A program made the position numbers and the translations under genes. Below the pieces are notes generated by a model. That model worked only from the letters and a program-made list of their open reading frames with translations, was not told where the DNA came from and ran no database searches. Positions 35,111-43,120 of a DNA stretch of 64,000 nucleotides are shown one piece after another. The DNA is from Treponema sp. (GTDB lineage: Bacteria > Spirochaetota > Spirochaetia > Treponematales > Treponemataceae): assembly GCA_024402665.1 (NCBI GenBank), contig JAKSTI010000001.1, positions 62,001 to 126,000 of the forward strand, given 5' to 3'. Each line of letters starts with the position of its first letter. Within the stretch, counting starts at the first letter, position 1.

Positions 35111-36178
35111 ATGAAAACTTCTGATTTTAATTTTGATTTGCCACAGGAATTGATTGCCCAGCATCCAAGTGGAGTTCGCGGACAGGATAAATTAATGCTT
35201 CTTGGTCGTGAAAGCGGTTCTGTTGAACATTTTATGATGGATGATCTTCCTTCTCTTATTACTCCAGATACATTAATGGTTTTTAATAACAGTCGTGTTC
35301 GTCGTGCAAGAGTTTATGGAATTAAAGAAACAACTGGTCGTGAACAGGAATTTATGTTCCTTAATACAATTGATCCTGAATGTACAACCTGGAATACAAT
35401 GGTAAAAAATGCTAAAAAACAGAAACCTGGAATGCATTATAAATTTCCAGATGGATCAGTTGGTACAATTATTGATTTTCCAGGAAACGCAGGAACTGAA
35501 TTCCGTGCAATGAAGTTTGATTTTACTGTTGATGAAGACTGGTTTGAAAGAAACGGTCATATTCCGCTTCCTCCTTATATTAAGCGCGGTGATACAGAAG
35601 AAGACAGCGAACGTTATCAGAATGTTTATGCAAATCAGACTGGGTCTGCAGCTTGTCCAACAGCAGGTTTGCATTTTACAGAAGATATGCTGAAACGCCT
35701 GGATGACGCTGGAATTGAACGTTGTTTTGTAACTTTGCATGTTGGTTTAGGAACATTTCTTCCTGTTCGTGAAGATGAAATTGAAAATCATAAAATGCAT
35801 GAGGAATGGTACACTGTTCCTGTAGAAACTGCTGCAAAAATTAATCAGGCAAAAAAAGAAGGCCGTCCTATTCTTGCGGTTGGAACTACTTCTGTCAGAA
35901 CTTTGGAAAGTGCAGCTCAGGCTCTTGAAAAAGCCGGGGATAAAAAGGCAGATGAATGGATTCGTGCAGGAACAAATTCTACTTCTATATTTATGTATCC
36001 TGGTTATAAATTCCGTGTTGTAGACAAGATGTTTACAAATTTCCATACACCTGAAAGTACATTAATTATGCTTGTAAGTGCCTTTGCTGGTCGTGAAAAC
36101 ATTTTGAATGCTTACAAAAAAGCAGTTGATAATAAATACAGGTTCTTCAGTTATGGGGATTGTATGTTTATTAAATAG
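35111..36178 (+). CDS. queA: tRNA S-adenosylmethionine ribosyltransferase-isomerase QueA
   Basis: 355 residues. Builds epoxyqueuosine in tRNA by transferring the ribosyl part of SAM. MKTSDFNFDLPQELIAQHP, DKLMLLGRESG, MVFNNSRVRRARVYG, GHIPLPPYIKRGDTEEDSER, YQNVYANQTGSAACPTAGLH, VTLHVGLGTFLPV and FHTPESTLIMLVSAFAGREN are all family marks. Linked to ruvAB as in many bacteria; its pathway partner tgt is at 62295. Confidence 0.96.
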   Translation: MKTSDFNFDLPQELIAQHPSGVRGQDKLMLLGRESGSVEHFMMDDLPSLITPDTLMVFNNSRVRRARVYGIKETTGREQEFMFLNTIDPECTTWNTMVKNAKKQKPGMHYKFPDGSVGTIIDFPGNAGTEFRAMKFDFTVDEDWFERNGHIPLPPYIKRGDTEEDSERYQNVYANQTGSAACPTAGLHFTEDMLKRLDDAGIERCFVTLHVGLGTFLPVREDEIENHKMHEEWYTVPVETAAKINQAKKEGRPILAVGTTSVRTLESAAQALEKAGDKKADEWIRAGTNSTSIFMYPGYKFRVVDKMFTNFHTPESTLIMLVSAFAGRENILNAYKKAVDNKYRFFSYGDCMFIK

Positions 36179-36185
36179 CAGTTTT

Positions 36186-36980
36186 TTATGATAACTGTTC
36201 AAAACTGTATCTTGTAAGATTTAAAAACTGCTGTTTCATTACATCACTAATCATCTGGTCTGTAGCGGCTTTCTGGAATTCTGTCTGAACCTGCTGCTGA
36301 ATGTCCTGAATGTCTTTTTGTGTAAGAGGCAGTCTTAATCCAAAAAGGGAACTTTCCAGTGTTTTACTTTTGAAAATAAAAGGTCCTGCAAAAGCAAGTT
36401 TTAAATCAATAATGGAATTTTTTTCTGTACTTACAATAAATGCAAAAGAGGCAGATTGTTCTGTAATTGTGTTTTCAGGACCAATTCGTCTGAAGATAGA
36501 AAGATCTGAATCAATTAAGGGAATACGAATATTTGTAAGGACAAATCCTTCTGGCACTTTCTTGAAATTCTGAATAGGAATAATTTTGCTTTCTGACTGA
36601 CTTTTAAATTCCAGTTTTGCTTCAAGAGCAAGAAGTGGAGCATAAAGAGTAAGTTTTTGTCCTTCGAAACAAATATTTCCGCCTACTGTTGCCATATTTC
36701 TGATCATGGGGTTTGCAATACTTTCAATTGCTTCATACAGAATCTGTGGTAAATGATTTATACCAACAGAAAGCAGCTGAGAAAGAGTTGTTGCAGGTCC
36801 AACATCAAGGAATCGTTCATGTCTGTTTATGTGAGATAATTCTTTTATTCCAAAAGTTGAAATAGATTTATCTGGCAGTTCTTCAATTTTTGTACAGCCG
36901 CCTACTACTTTCAATCCTTTGTTAATTTTGAGCTGATATATTAATTCTGATGTATTTTTTGCTATTAATATTGATTTCAT
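36186..36980 (-). CDS. FAD-binding subunit of a xanthine-dehydrogenase-like complex
   Basis: 264 residues, CO-dehydrogenase/xanthine-dehydrogenase medium-subunit type. The second flavin motif is intact (NMATVGGNICFEGQKLTLYA, PLLALEAKLEF), but the first (usually GGTDL) reads VVGGCTKIEEL. LSHINRHERFLDVGPATTLS and RRIGPENTITEQSASFAFIV fit the family. Overlaps the 2Fe-2S gene by 4 bases (ATGA), so the two are translationally coupled. Last gene of the five-gene reverse operon starting at 42459. Confidence 0.82.
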   Translation of the reverse strand: MKSILIAKNTSELIYQLKINKGLKVVGGCTKIEELPDKSISTFGIKELSHINRHERFLDVGPATTLSQLLSVGINHLPQILYEAIESIANPMIRNMATVGGNICFEGQKLTLYAPLLALEAKLEFKSQSESKIIPIQNFKKVPEGFVLTNIRIPLIDSDLSIFRRIGPENTITEQSASFAFIVSTEKNSIIDLKLAFAGPFIFKSKTLESSLFGLRLPLTQKDIQDIQQQVQTEFQKAATDQMISDVMKQQFLNLTRYSFEQLS

Positions 36981-37510
36981 TTATTATCCTGGCTGCCTGT
37001 TTTAGTATTTTTTTGATTAATTCTGTATTTCTTTACAACAACATCATAACCTTTATTATAAGTTTCTACCGCAAGCATAATCCCTTTGCAAAGTGTATTT
37101 AAATCTGTACAGCAGGGAGCAAGTCCTTTTACCTGGTTGATTATTTCCTGTTTTGTAAAAAGTTTATTTGATTTCAAAATCTGATAAGTTAAGAAAATCT
37201 TTCCTGCATCACAATAGCCGCAAAGTTTTATGCCAGCAAGTTCAAATCCCTGTGTAATGGCAGTATATTCTTTTGTTCCGGCAAAATAATCTAAGGTAAC
37301 AATGTCGTTATCTCTGATAATTCCAACTGGAATTCTGCAGGAAGCAACAGGACTGTCATTCATAAGTACAGTGCATGAACCGCAAGAGCCGCCGTTACAT
37401 CCGCATTTTACAGACTGACAGTTTTTCTTTCGAAGGACGGACATAAGAGATTCTTCAGGACGGGAATCAAGAATGATTTTATTTCCATTAAGGGTAATTG
37501 GAATATTCAT
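36977..37510 (-). CDS. Two-cluster 2Fe-2S subunit of the same complex, second cluster altered
   Basis: 177 residues. N-terminal plant-type ferredoxin cluster is complete: C38, C43, C46 and C58 (GCNGGSCGSC, then ASC). For the second cluster, CGYC (97-100) is present, but the usual C-R-C-T motif is P-C-C-T (APCCTDL, 132-138), losing one ligand position and gaining an adjacent Cys. C141 could substitute. The C-terminal 30 residues are a Lys/Asn-rich tail. Starts at the stop of the large subunit (TAATG). Confidence 0.82.
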   Translation of the reverse strand: MNIPITLNGNKIILDSRPEESLMSVLRKKNCQSVKCGCNGGSCGSCTVLMNDSPVASCRIPVGIIRDNDIVTLDYFAGTKEYTAITQGFELAGIKLCGYCDAGKIFLTYQILKSNKLFTKQEIINQVKGLAPCCTDLNTLCKGIMLAVETYNKGYDVVVKKYRINQKNTKTGSQDNK

Positions 37511-39735
37511 TAGTTTTCTTCTCCTTCTTCAGATTCATGTTTTTCTTTGCTCTGTTCCTTTGCTTCAATAAGTGTATAAAGTTCCTTTTCTGTACATGGC
37601 AATTTTGTTAATTGTGTTGTAAGTGCCAGAGAAAGTGCGGAAGTAAAAGCAGCCGGTAAAGTATTATGAATCAGTTCGCCAACCTGACCAGATTTATCTT
37701 TTGATTCAACAAATTCAACTTCAATAATATCACAAGGAATTGTTTTTCCCTGAACAAGCATAGACAACTGCTGCTGGATTTCAAGACGGATTGTTCGTAC
37801 GGCAGCCGCTTTATCAAGTAATTCACCGCAGTCTATTGTTACCCAGATACCTTTGATTTTTTCATTGTAAGTGTATGCATCAAGTTCAACTTCAACCGCT
37901 GTAGTTGCAAAAGAAGTTGTTCCATATGGTGTTCCGCAGAAATTTTCTTTATCCCAGAGTTTTTTGCCACTGTTTCCAAGACTTTTTTGAGCAGAAATTG
38001 GCAGTGGCTGATGGAATCTTTTTTTCTGAATATCATTGCAGCATTTTTTAATAATCTCGTTGATTGTAGTTATTGAACCTGTTGCATCTTCTGGTGAAGT
38101 TGGAATTTCTTCAATATCAAAATCAGAATCAATAATTACATTTTCTTTCTTAATCTGAAGGATTTCAGCTGCTGTTGTTTTCCAGATGTCCTGAATTACT
38201 GCAGAAGGTTTAATTGTATGAATTACAACTTTATTTTCTGTAGTGAGAGTTACCTGAATTTTTGAATCGTAATTAAAATAACTGTTTCCATAATAACTGG
38301 AAATATTATAGGCACTGGCAATTCCAATTCCCCGCAAAGGCAGAGCAAAGAATGGTGTGTTGTCTTTTCCAATTCTGTCGATTGCTGACATCTGGAAAGA
38401 AGCATATTTTCTGTTGAAATCACTACGCTTAATTGTATTTTCAAAAGTAACAGAATAATCCTGAAGATTAAAATTAAAAGGAAAATCACTTTTTTCACAG
38501 TTCGTGTTTTTTTCTCTAAGTTCAGAAGGGAATAATTTTGTAACAGTACTTAACTGCTGCATCTGATTTTCAATTGCAAAAAATGAAAGGGAATCAAGGC
38601 TCTTAATATTAAATGATGTAGGAGGATTTTTTGATGTATGACATTTTGCCGTAATGTGAATATTTTCTGGCTGATAGTAGTTGCAGGCAGAAATTGCAAG
38701 ACGGTCTGTAATTTCCTGAGCAAATGGATTAAAACTTCCTGTATCAATGTCGATTGTTACTTCCATTCCTTTAATTCGGCCTGTTTTATCAATTGCAGTT
38801 CTGTAAGTGTAATTTGTATTTACAGAAGGTGCCATAAATGTATCCTGCTCTTTTTGTGAAAGAACAAGCTTTACAGGTTTTTTTGTTAAATAGCAGGCAA
38901 GTGCAACCTGGGCCGCAAGCTGTGTAGTTCTCCACAATCCTTTTGTATAAAGGGAAGGAGATTTAGTTTTATGAACATAAATATTTTCAACAGGAAGATT
39001 CAACAGTTTTGAAATTGTATTCATTAACAGATAAGTCCAGCGGGAAGGTGCATGAATGTGGAGTTTTTTTCCTTCCATGTAACAAAATGCACCTGAAGTT
39101 TCCTGCCATGATGGAGTAAGCTGTTCAAAAGACCAGTTTTCTGTAGTCACATGATCTGCTTTGCCAAAAAGATTTTCTTCAATTTCTTCAGTGGAACTTG
39201 TTTTCCATAAACCAGATTTGATTTCTCTTGTAGCAATAATTTCTTCTGTGTTTTCTGCAACCTGGGCATTATCAAGAACAGTATCAAGAGAAGGCATTTC
39301 ATTTAATTCAGAAACAATATTGGATAATTCAGATTCTGAATCTTTCTGATTCTGATTGATTACATTATGAAAAGCTGATTCAAGGGATTCAACTTTGAAG
39401 TTAATATTTACTTTTTTAATCAGATCCTGAACAATCATATCATCAGGACCAACTAAAATTCCTAAAGGTTCTCCGTAATAAGAAACATCTTTGTAACCAA
39501 AAATAGGAGTTGAATTATTGTTAATTTCCAGAGTTTTGCTTCCTGGAATGTCTTCCGCTGTAAAAAGAAAATATCCTTCTGGTAAATCATTAATATAAAT
39601 ATTTTTAATCTGACCTGTAGGGGCCGGGCTTCTTATTAAAACTGCAGTTAATGCACCATCTTTCTGGCAGTCGCTGTAAAAGCCTTTTGATTCAAGAGAA
39701 CGGATATTTTTTTTATCAACAGTTTTTTTAGGCAT
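37510..39735 (-). CDS. Molybdopterin-dehydrogenase-like large subunit with eroded cofactor motifs
   Basis: 741 residues, normal length for a molybdenum-hydroxylase large subunit. N-terminal small domain (YFLFTAEDIPGSKTLEINNN, SYYGEPLGILVG), then the big domain (GKKLHIHAPSRWTYLLMNTI, LTKKPVKLVLSQKEQDTFMA). Where Q-GGGFGGK is expected there is SPSLYTKGLWRT (259-270), and the RGFG segment is replaced by PPTSFNIKSLDSLSF (371-385). The catalytic Glu motif is preserved as SGQVGE (about 682-687). So the fold is kept but pterin contacts are not. The start overlaps the aminotransferase gene by 8 bases. Catalytic activity is doubtful; a structural or new role is possible. Confidence 0.78.
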   Translation of the reverse strand: MPKKTVDKKNIRSLESKGFYSDCQKDGALTAVLIRSPAPTGQIKNIYINDLPEGYFLFTAEDIPGSKTLEINNNSTPIFGYKDVSYYGEPLGILVGPDDMIVQDLIKKVNINFKVESLESAFHNVINQNQKDSESELSNIVSELNEMPSLDTVLDNAQVAENTEEIIATREIKSGLWKTSSTEEIEENLFGKADHVTTENWSFEQLTPSWQETSGAFCYMEGKKLHIHAPSRWTYLLMNTISKLLNLPVENIYVHKTKSPSLYTKGLWRTTQLAAQVALACYLTKKPVKLVLSQKEQDTFMAPSVNTNYTYRTAIDKTGRIKGMEVTIDIDTGSFNPFAQEITDRLAISACNYYQPENIHITAKCHTSKNPPTSFNIKSLDSLSFFAIENQMQQLSTVTKLFPSELREKNTNCEKSDFPFNFNLQDYSVTFENTIKRSDFNRKYASFQMSAIDRIGKDNTPFFALPLRGIGIASAYNISSYYGNSYFNYDSKIQVTLTTENKVVIHTIKPSAVIQDIWKTTAAEILQIKKENVIIDSDFDIEEIPTSPEDATGSITTINEIIKKCCNDIQKKRFHQPLPISAQKSLGNSGKKLWDKENFCGTPYGTTSFATTAVEVELDAYTYNEKIKGIWVTIDCGELLDKAAAVRTIRLEIQQQLSMLVQGKTIPCDIIEVEFVESKDKSGQVGELIHNTLPAAFTSALSLALTTQLTKLPCTEKELYTLIEAKEQSKEKHESEEGEEN

Positions 39736-40948
39736 GATTTTCCATTCCTATTTGTTTTACAGTTTCAATTACCAGATCACTCATTTCTTCTGTCATATCA
39801 GGGAACAATGGAATTGAGATTGTTCTGTTATATTGATTTTCTGCGTTTGGATAGTTTTCTGCTGTAAAATCTTTGTACAAATCTTTCCAGTAAGTAAAGT
39901 GGAAAATCGGGATAAAATGAACAGAGATTCCTAATCCTGCTGCCTGCATTTTTTTTGCAAATTCTTCGCGGCTGATTGTAAGTTTTTCTGGAATAATCCG
40001 CATAAGATATAAATGCCAGCTGTTTCCCTGACCATCTGGTGGAAGCTGAATAAAATCTAATTTTGAAAAAGCTTCGTTATATTTCATGGCAACTTTTTTT
40101 CGCTGTTCATAAAATAACTGGGCACGATCTAACTGACAGCATCCAAGAGCCGCAAGTACATCCGGAAGATTAAATTTATAACCGGGAGCCACAATATCAT
40201 ATTCCCATGATGCTCTTGGTGAAGTGTAGCGGTCCCATGTTGTTCTATCCATACCGTGCATACGCATAGTTGTCATTCTTTTAGCAAGTTCAGGATTTCT
40301 TGTACAAACCATGCCGCCTTCAGCAGTAGTAATTGTCTTTGTTACATAAAAAGAAAAAACTCCTGCATCTCCAATAGTTCCGGCGTACCCCATATCAGAT
40401 GGAGAAGGGAAGGAATGAGCGGCATCTTCAATAACATAGATTTTATGGTCTTTTGTAGAATATTTATCTGCCAGTTCCATAATGCGTTTCATGTTACAAA
40501 GATTTCCTGCAATATGAACAGGAACAATTGCCCTTACCTTATTTCCGTTTTTACTGTCTTTAATAAGGATTTCTTCAATTTTATCTGGATCAATACTGTA
40601 ATTATCTTTTTCAACATCAGCAAAATAAACATCAGCATTTAAATGACGGGCGCAGGTTGCAGTAGAAACAAAAGTATATGGAGTAGTAATAACTGCAGTT
40701 CCTTTTTTTACACCACAAGCTTCCATTGCAAGAATCATTCCGGAAGTGTTTGAATTTACTGCCAGACTGATTACCGGACCATATTTTTCTTTTAATTCTG
40801 GAACTTCAACAGCTTCACTGAATTTTTTTTCAAACTCCAGTGCATACTTTCCAGTTGTAAGCCAGCCGGAACGTAAAACATCAAGAACTGCATTTTCTTC
40901 ATCCTGAGTAATAGATGCTCTGTGAAATGGAACTTTTATTTCTGCCAT
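39728..40948 (-). CDS. DegT/DnrJ/EryC1-type nucleotide-sugar aminotransferase
   Basis: 406 residues. PLP enzyme that aminates a keto-sugar nucleotide. SGWLTTGKYALEFEKKF, NSNTSGMILAMEACGVKKGT, VITTPYTFVSTATCARHLNA, IEDAAHSFPS (PLP Asp), and FSFYVTKTITTAEGGMV, where K is the PLP lysine. C-terminal YNRTISIPLFPDMTEEMSDL is typical. Acts presumably on the 4-keto product of the dehydratase encoded just upstream (11 bases apart). I recall an SpsC-like gene in the matching place in T. pallidum (unverified). Confidence 0.9.
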   Translation of the reverse strand: MAEIKVPFHRASITQDEENAVLDVLRSGWLTTGKYALEFEKKFSEAVEVPELKEKYGPVISLAVNSNTSGMILAMEACGVKKGTAVITTPYTFVSTATCARHLNADVYFADVEKDNYSIDPDKIEEILIKDSKNGNKVRAIVPVHIAGNLCNMKRIMELADKYSTKDHKIYVIEDAAHSFPSPSDMGYAGTIGDAGVFSFYVTKTITTAEGGMVCTRNPELAKRMTTMRMHGMDRTTWDRYTSPRASWEYDIVAPGYKFNLPDVLAALGCCQLDRAQLFYEQRKKVAMKYNEAFSKLDFIQLPPDGQGNSWHLYLMRIIPEKLTISREEFAKKMQAAGLGISVHFIPIFHFTYWKDLYKDFTAENYPNAENQYNRTISIPLFPDMTEEMSDLVIETVKQIGMENHA

Positions 40949-40959
40949 TTTGTGCCTCT

Positions 40960-42459
40960 CTATAAAATATCAGTTCTAAGCTGATTGTCAGTTTTAATTT
41001 CTTCGTAAAATTTCTTTAAAGTATCACAATCTTCCTGAAGGATTTGAGAAAGAAGTTCTTTGTCTCTGAACATTTCTTTTTTATCTTTATTATAGAAACA
41101 AATTGGCTCCAGTTTATTAAGAAGCTCATCAAGTCGTTCAGAAGTATATTCCAGATTTTCCAGCTGAAGAATCTTTTTGTATTTTGTAGGAACTGGATTT
41201 TCTTCCTTAAGCCACAATGGCTCATAAAGACGTTCACCTTTTCTGGCTCCCACAATTTTAATATCAATATCTTTATAAGGTTCAAGCCCGCTGAATTTAA
41301 TAATCTGTTTTGCAAGATCAATAATCTTAATAGGTTCTCCCATATCAAGAAGATAGGATTTGCCGTTTTCTCCAACTCCGCCAGTCTGCAAAACAAGAGA
41401 ACATGCTTCAGGAATTGTCATAAAGAAACGTTCCATTTTTTCATCAGTAACAGTAATTGGACCGCCAGTTTTAATCTGATTCTGGAACAACGGAAGAATA
41501 GAGCCGCGACTTCCAAGAACGTTAGCAAAACGAACAAACATAAATGACTGATTCTGAACTTTTTTTGCTGCGTCAAGAACAAGTTTTTCGCAAAGCATTT
41601 TTGAAACACCGTAAACACTTACAGGAGCAACTGCCTTGTCTGTAGAAATAAGAACAAATCTGTCTACTTTATGTCTGATTGCGGCATCCAGAAGATTTTT
41701 TGTTCCAAAAACATTGTTTTCAATTGCCGCAACCTGATTTTCTTCCATCATAGGTACATGCTTATAAGCCGCACAATGGAAAATTACGTTACACTTTGTA
41801 TTTTTTATAATAAAATCAGTGTATTCTTTGTCACGCATGTCCCCAATAATAGGAACAATTGTTGCTTTTTCACCAACTCCTTCTGCCTGAAGAACTTTTA
41901 ATTCTCTGAAAATCTGACAGATTGAATTTTCACCATGCCCAAAAAGGTAAAGTCGTTCTGCACCACCAGATAAAAGCTGTCTTGCAAGTTCAGATCCAAT
42001 AGAACCACCAGCCCCTGTAATAAGTACACGTTTTCCCCGAAGGTAAGAAAGGCTTTCTTTTAATGAAATAGTGATTGGAGTTCGACCAAGAATATCAAGA
42101 GGATCAATTTCGCGGGTTTGAACAAGATGCCCTGTTCCTTCAATAACCTGACTGATTCCAGGAAGAATTTTTATACGGCTAAAACCGTTTTTTTGCAAAG
42201 TTTCGTAAATTTCTCTGATTCTTTCAGTTGGAGCAGATGGAATGGCAATAATAGCTTCGTCCATATCAGAATTGCCTAAAATTGAAGCGACAGATTTAAT
42301 TGGTCCCAGAACAGGAATATTATCAATTACAGTTCCAATAATATTTTTATCATCATCAAGGAATGCGTTTACTTTCCCAAAGATTTTTTTGCGTTTAATA
42401 TCATCTGCAATTGTCTGACCGGCAAAGCCTGCACCAATAATGTATATGCGTTTTTCCAT
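40960..42459 (-). CDS. CapD/PglF-type UDP-N-acetylhexosamine 4,6-dehydratase without membrane helices
   Basis: 499 residues. N-terminal CoA-binding-like domain starts directly at RIYIIGAGFAGQTIADDIKR; the four membrane helices normal in WbpM/PglF proteins are missing. The second Rossmann domain has LITGAGGSIGSELARQLL, GDMRDKEYTDFII, FHCAAYKHVPMMEENQVAAI, STDKAVAPVSVYGVSKMLCE and RFANVLGSRGSILPLFQNQI. The Tyr of VYGVSK stands where many large members have Met. Makes a UDP-4-keto-6-deoxy sugar for the aminotransferase. First gene of the operon; promoter at 42483-42511. Confidence 0.9.
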   Translation of the reverse strand: MEKRIYIIGAGFAGQTIADDIKRKKIFGKVNAFLDDDKNIIGTVIDNIPVLGPIKSVASILGNSDMDEAIIAIPSAPTERIREIYETLQKNGFSRIKILPGISQVIEGTGHLVQTREIDPLDILGRTPITISLKESLSYLRGKRVLITGAGGSIGSELARQLLSGGAERLYLFGHGENSICQIFRELKVLQAEGVGEKATIVPIIGDMRDKEYTDFIIKNTKCNVIFHCAAYKHVPMMEENQVAAIENNVFGTKNLLDAAIRHKVDRFVLISTDKAVAPVSVYGVSKMLCEKLVLDAAKKVQNQSFMFVRFANVLGSRGSILPLFQNQIKTGGPITVTDEKMERFFMTIPEACSLVLQTGGVGENGKSYLLDMGEPIKIIDLAKQIIKFSGLEPYKDIDIKIVGARKGERLYEPLWLKEENPVPTKYKKILQLENLEYTSERLDELLNKLEPICFYNKDKKEMFRDKELLSQILQEDCDTLKKFYEEIKTDNQLRTDIL

Positions 42460-42482
42460 TTATATATTCCAACCCAACCTTT

Positions 42483-42511
42483 ATTTTATCATATCTGCAG
42501 ATTTTTCGCAA
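42483..42511 (-). promoter_or_regulatory. Promoter of the sugar/hydroxylase operon
   Basis: Reverse strand TTGCGA and TAAAAT with a 17-base spacer; expected start about 15 bases before the ATG at 42459. Confidence 0.55.
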
Positions 42512-42611
42512 AGTATGATTTTTTTTAATAAAACACTAAACACAACTATGAAATACTCCGATGAAAATAATGATACTCGAATAAAAGAATTTATTTGAAG
42601 GGGTGATTCTT

Positions 42612-43106
42612 ATGGGGAAAATTAAAACTTTAGTATTATTAGTAGCAGGATTTTTTATTTCAGGCATGTGTTTTGGAAAACAGATTTCATTCCAGATTGT
42701 ACAGCACGATGCAAGAATTTCTACAGTTACAGAACAGTCATTTCTTTTTGAAGATGAATTACTGAACTTTTTCTTTGAATGTGGATATATCGTAACAAAC
42801 TCTCCTGCAGCAGTTTCTGTATCAGAAAATCAGGATGCGTCACTTTGGACAACAGGTTATGAAGATGCACTTGATGGTTGTTCAGATTACTTTATTCAGA
42901 TCAAGTTGTTTTATGAAAAATCTCCAGATGGAAATCCTTCACATGTAGTGCTTCAGAAAATTGACTGGTCGGTTTCTTTAGTAAGCACAGGAAAAATTAT
43001 TAAAAACAATACATTGAAATATAACAAGGCTTATGCTACAGACGATGATTTAAGAAAATTATCAAGCGAACTTGTTGCTGATATCAGAAAATCAATTAAG
43101 GCATAG
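42612..43106 (+). CDS. Secreted protein of unknown function
   Basis: 164 residues. Signal peptide MGKIKTLVLLVAGFFISGMC then FGKQ. The mature protein is mixed alpha/beta (SFLFEDELLNFFFECGYIVT, LDGCSDYFIQIKLFYEK, RKLSSELVADIRKSIKA) with no family I recognise. AAGGGG eight bases before the ATG supports 42612 over a GTG at 42603. The next gene follows 14 bases later and is probably co-transcribed, which would place this protein with an envelope/peptidoglycan factor. Confidence 0.7.
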   Translation: MGKIKTLVLLVAGFFISGMCFGKQISFQIVQHDARISTVTEQSFLFEDELLNFFFECGYIVTNSPAAVSVSENQDASLWTTGYEDALDGCSDYFIQIKLFYEKSPDGNPSHVVLQKIDWSVSLVSTGKIIKNNTLKYNKAYATDDDLRKLSSELVADIRKSIKA

Positions 43107-43120
43107 GATGGGTAGGGAAT

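Noticed and set aside
36186..39735. Ordinary xanthine dehydrogenase for purine breakdown
   Set aside because: Loss of GGxFGGK, RGFG, GGTDL and CxC motifs and the sugar-gene context argue against a normal purine enzyme.
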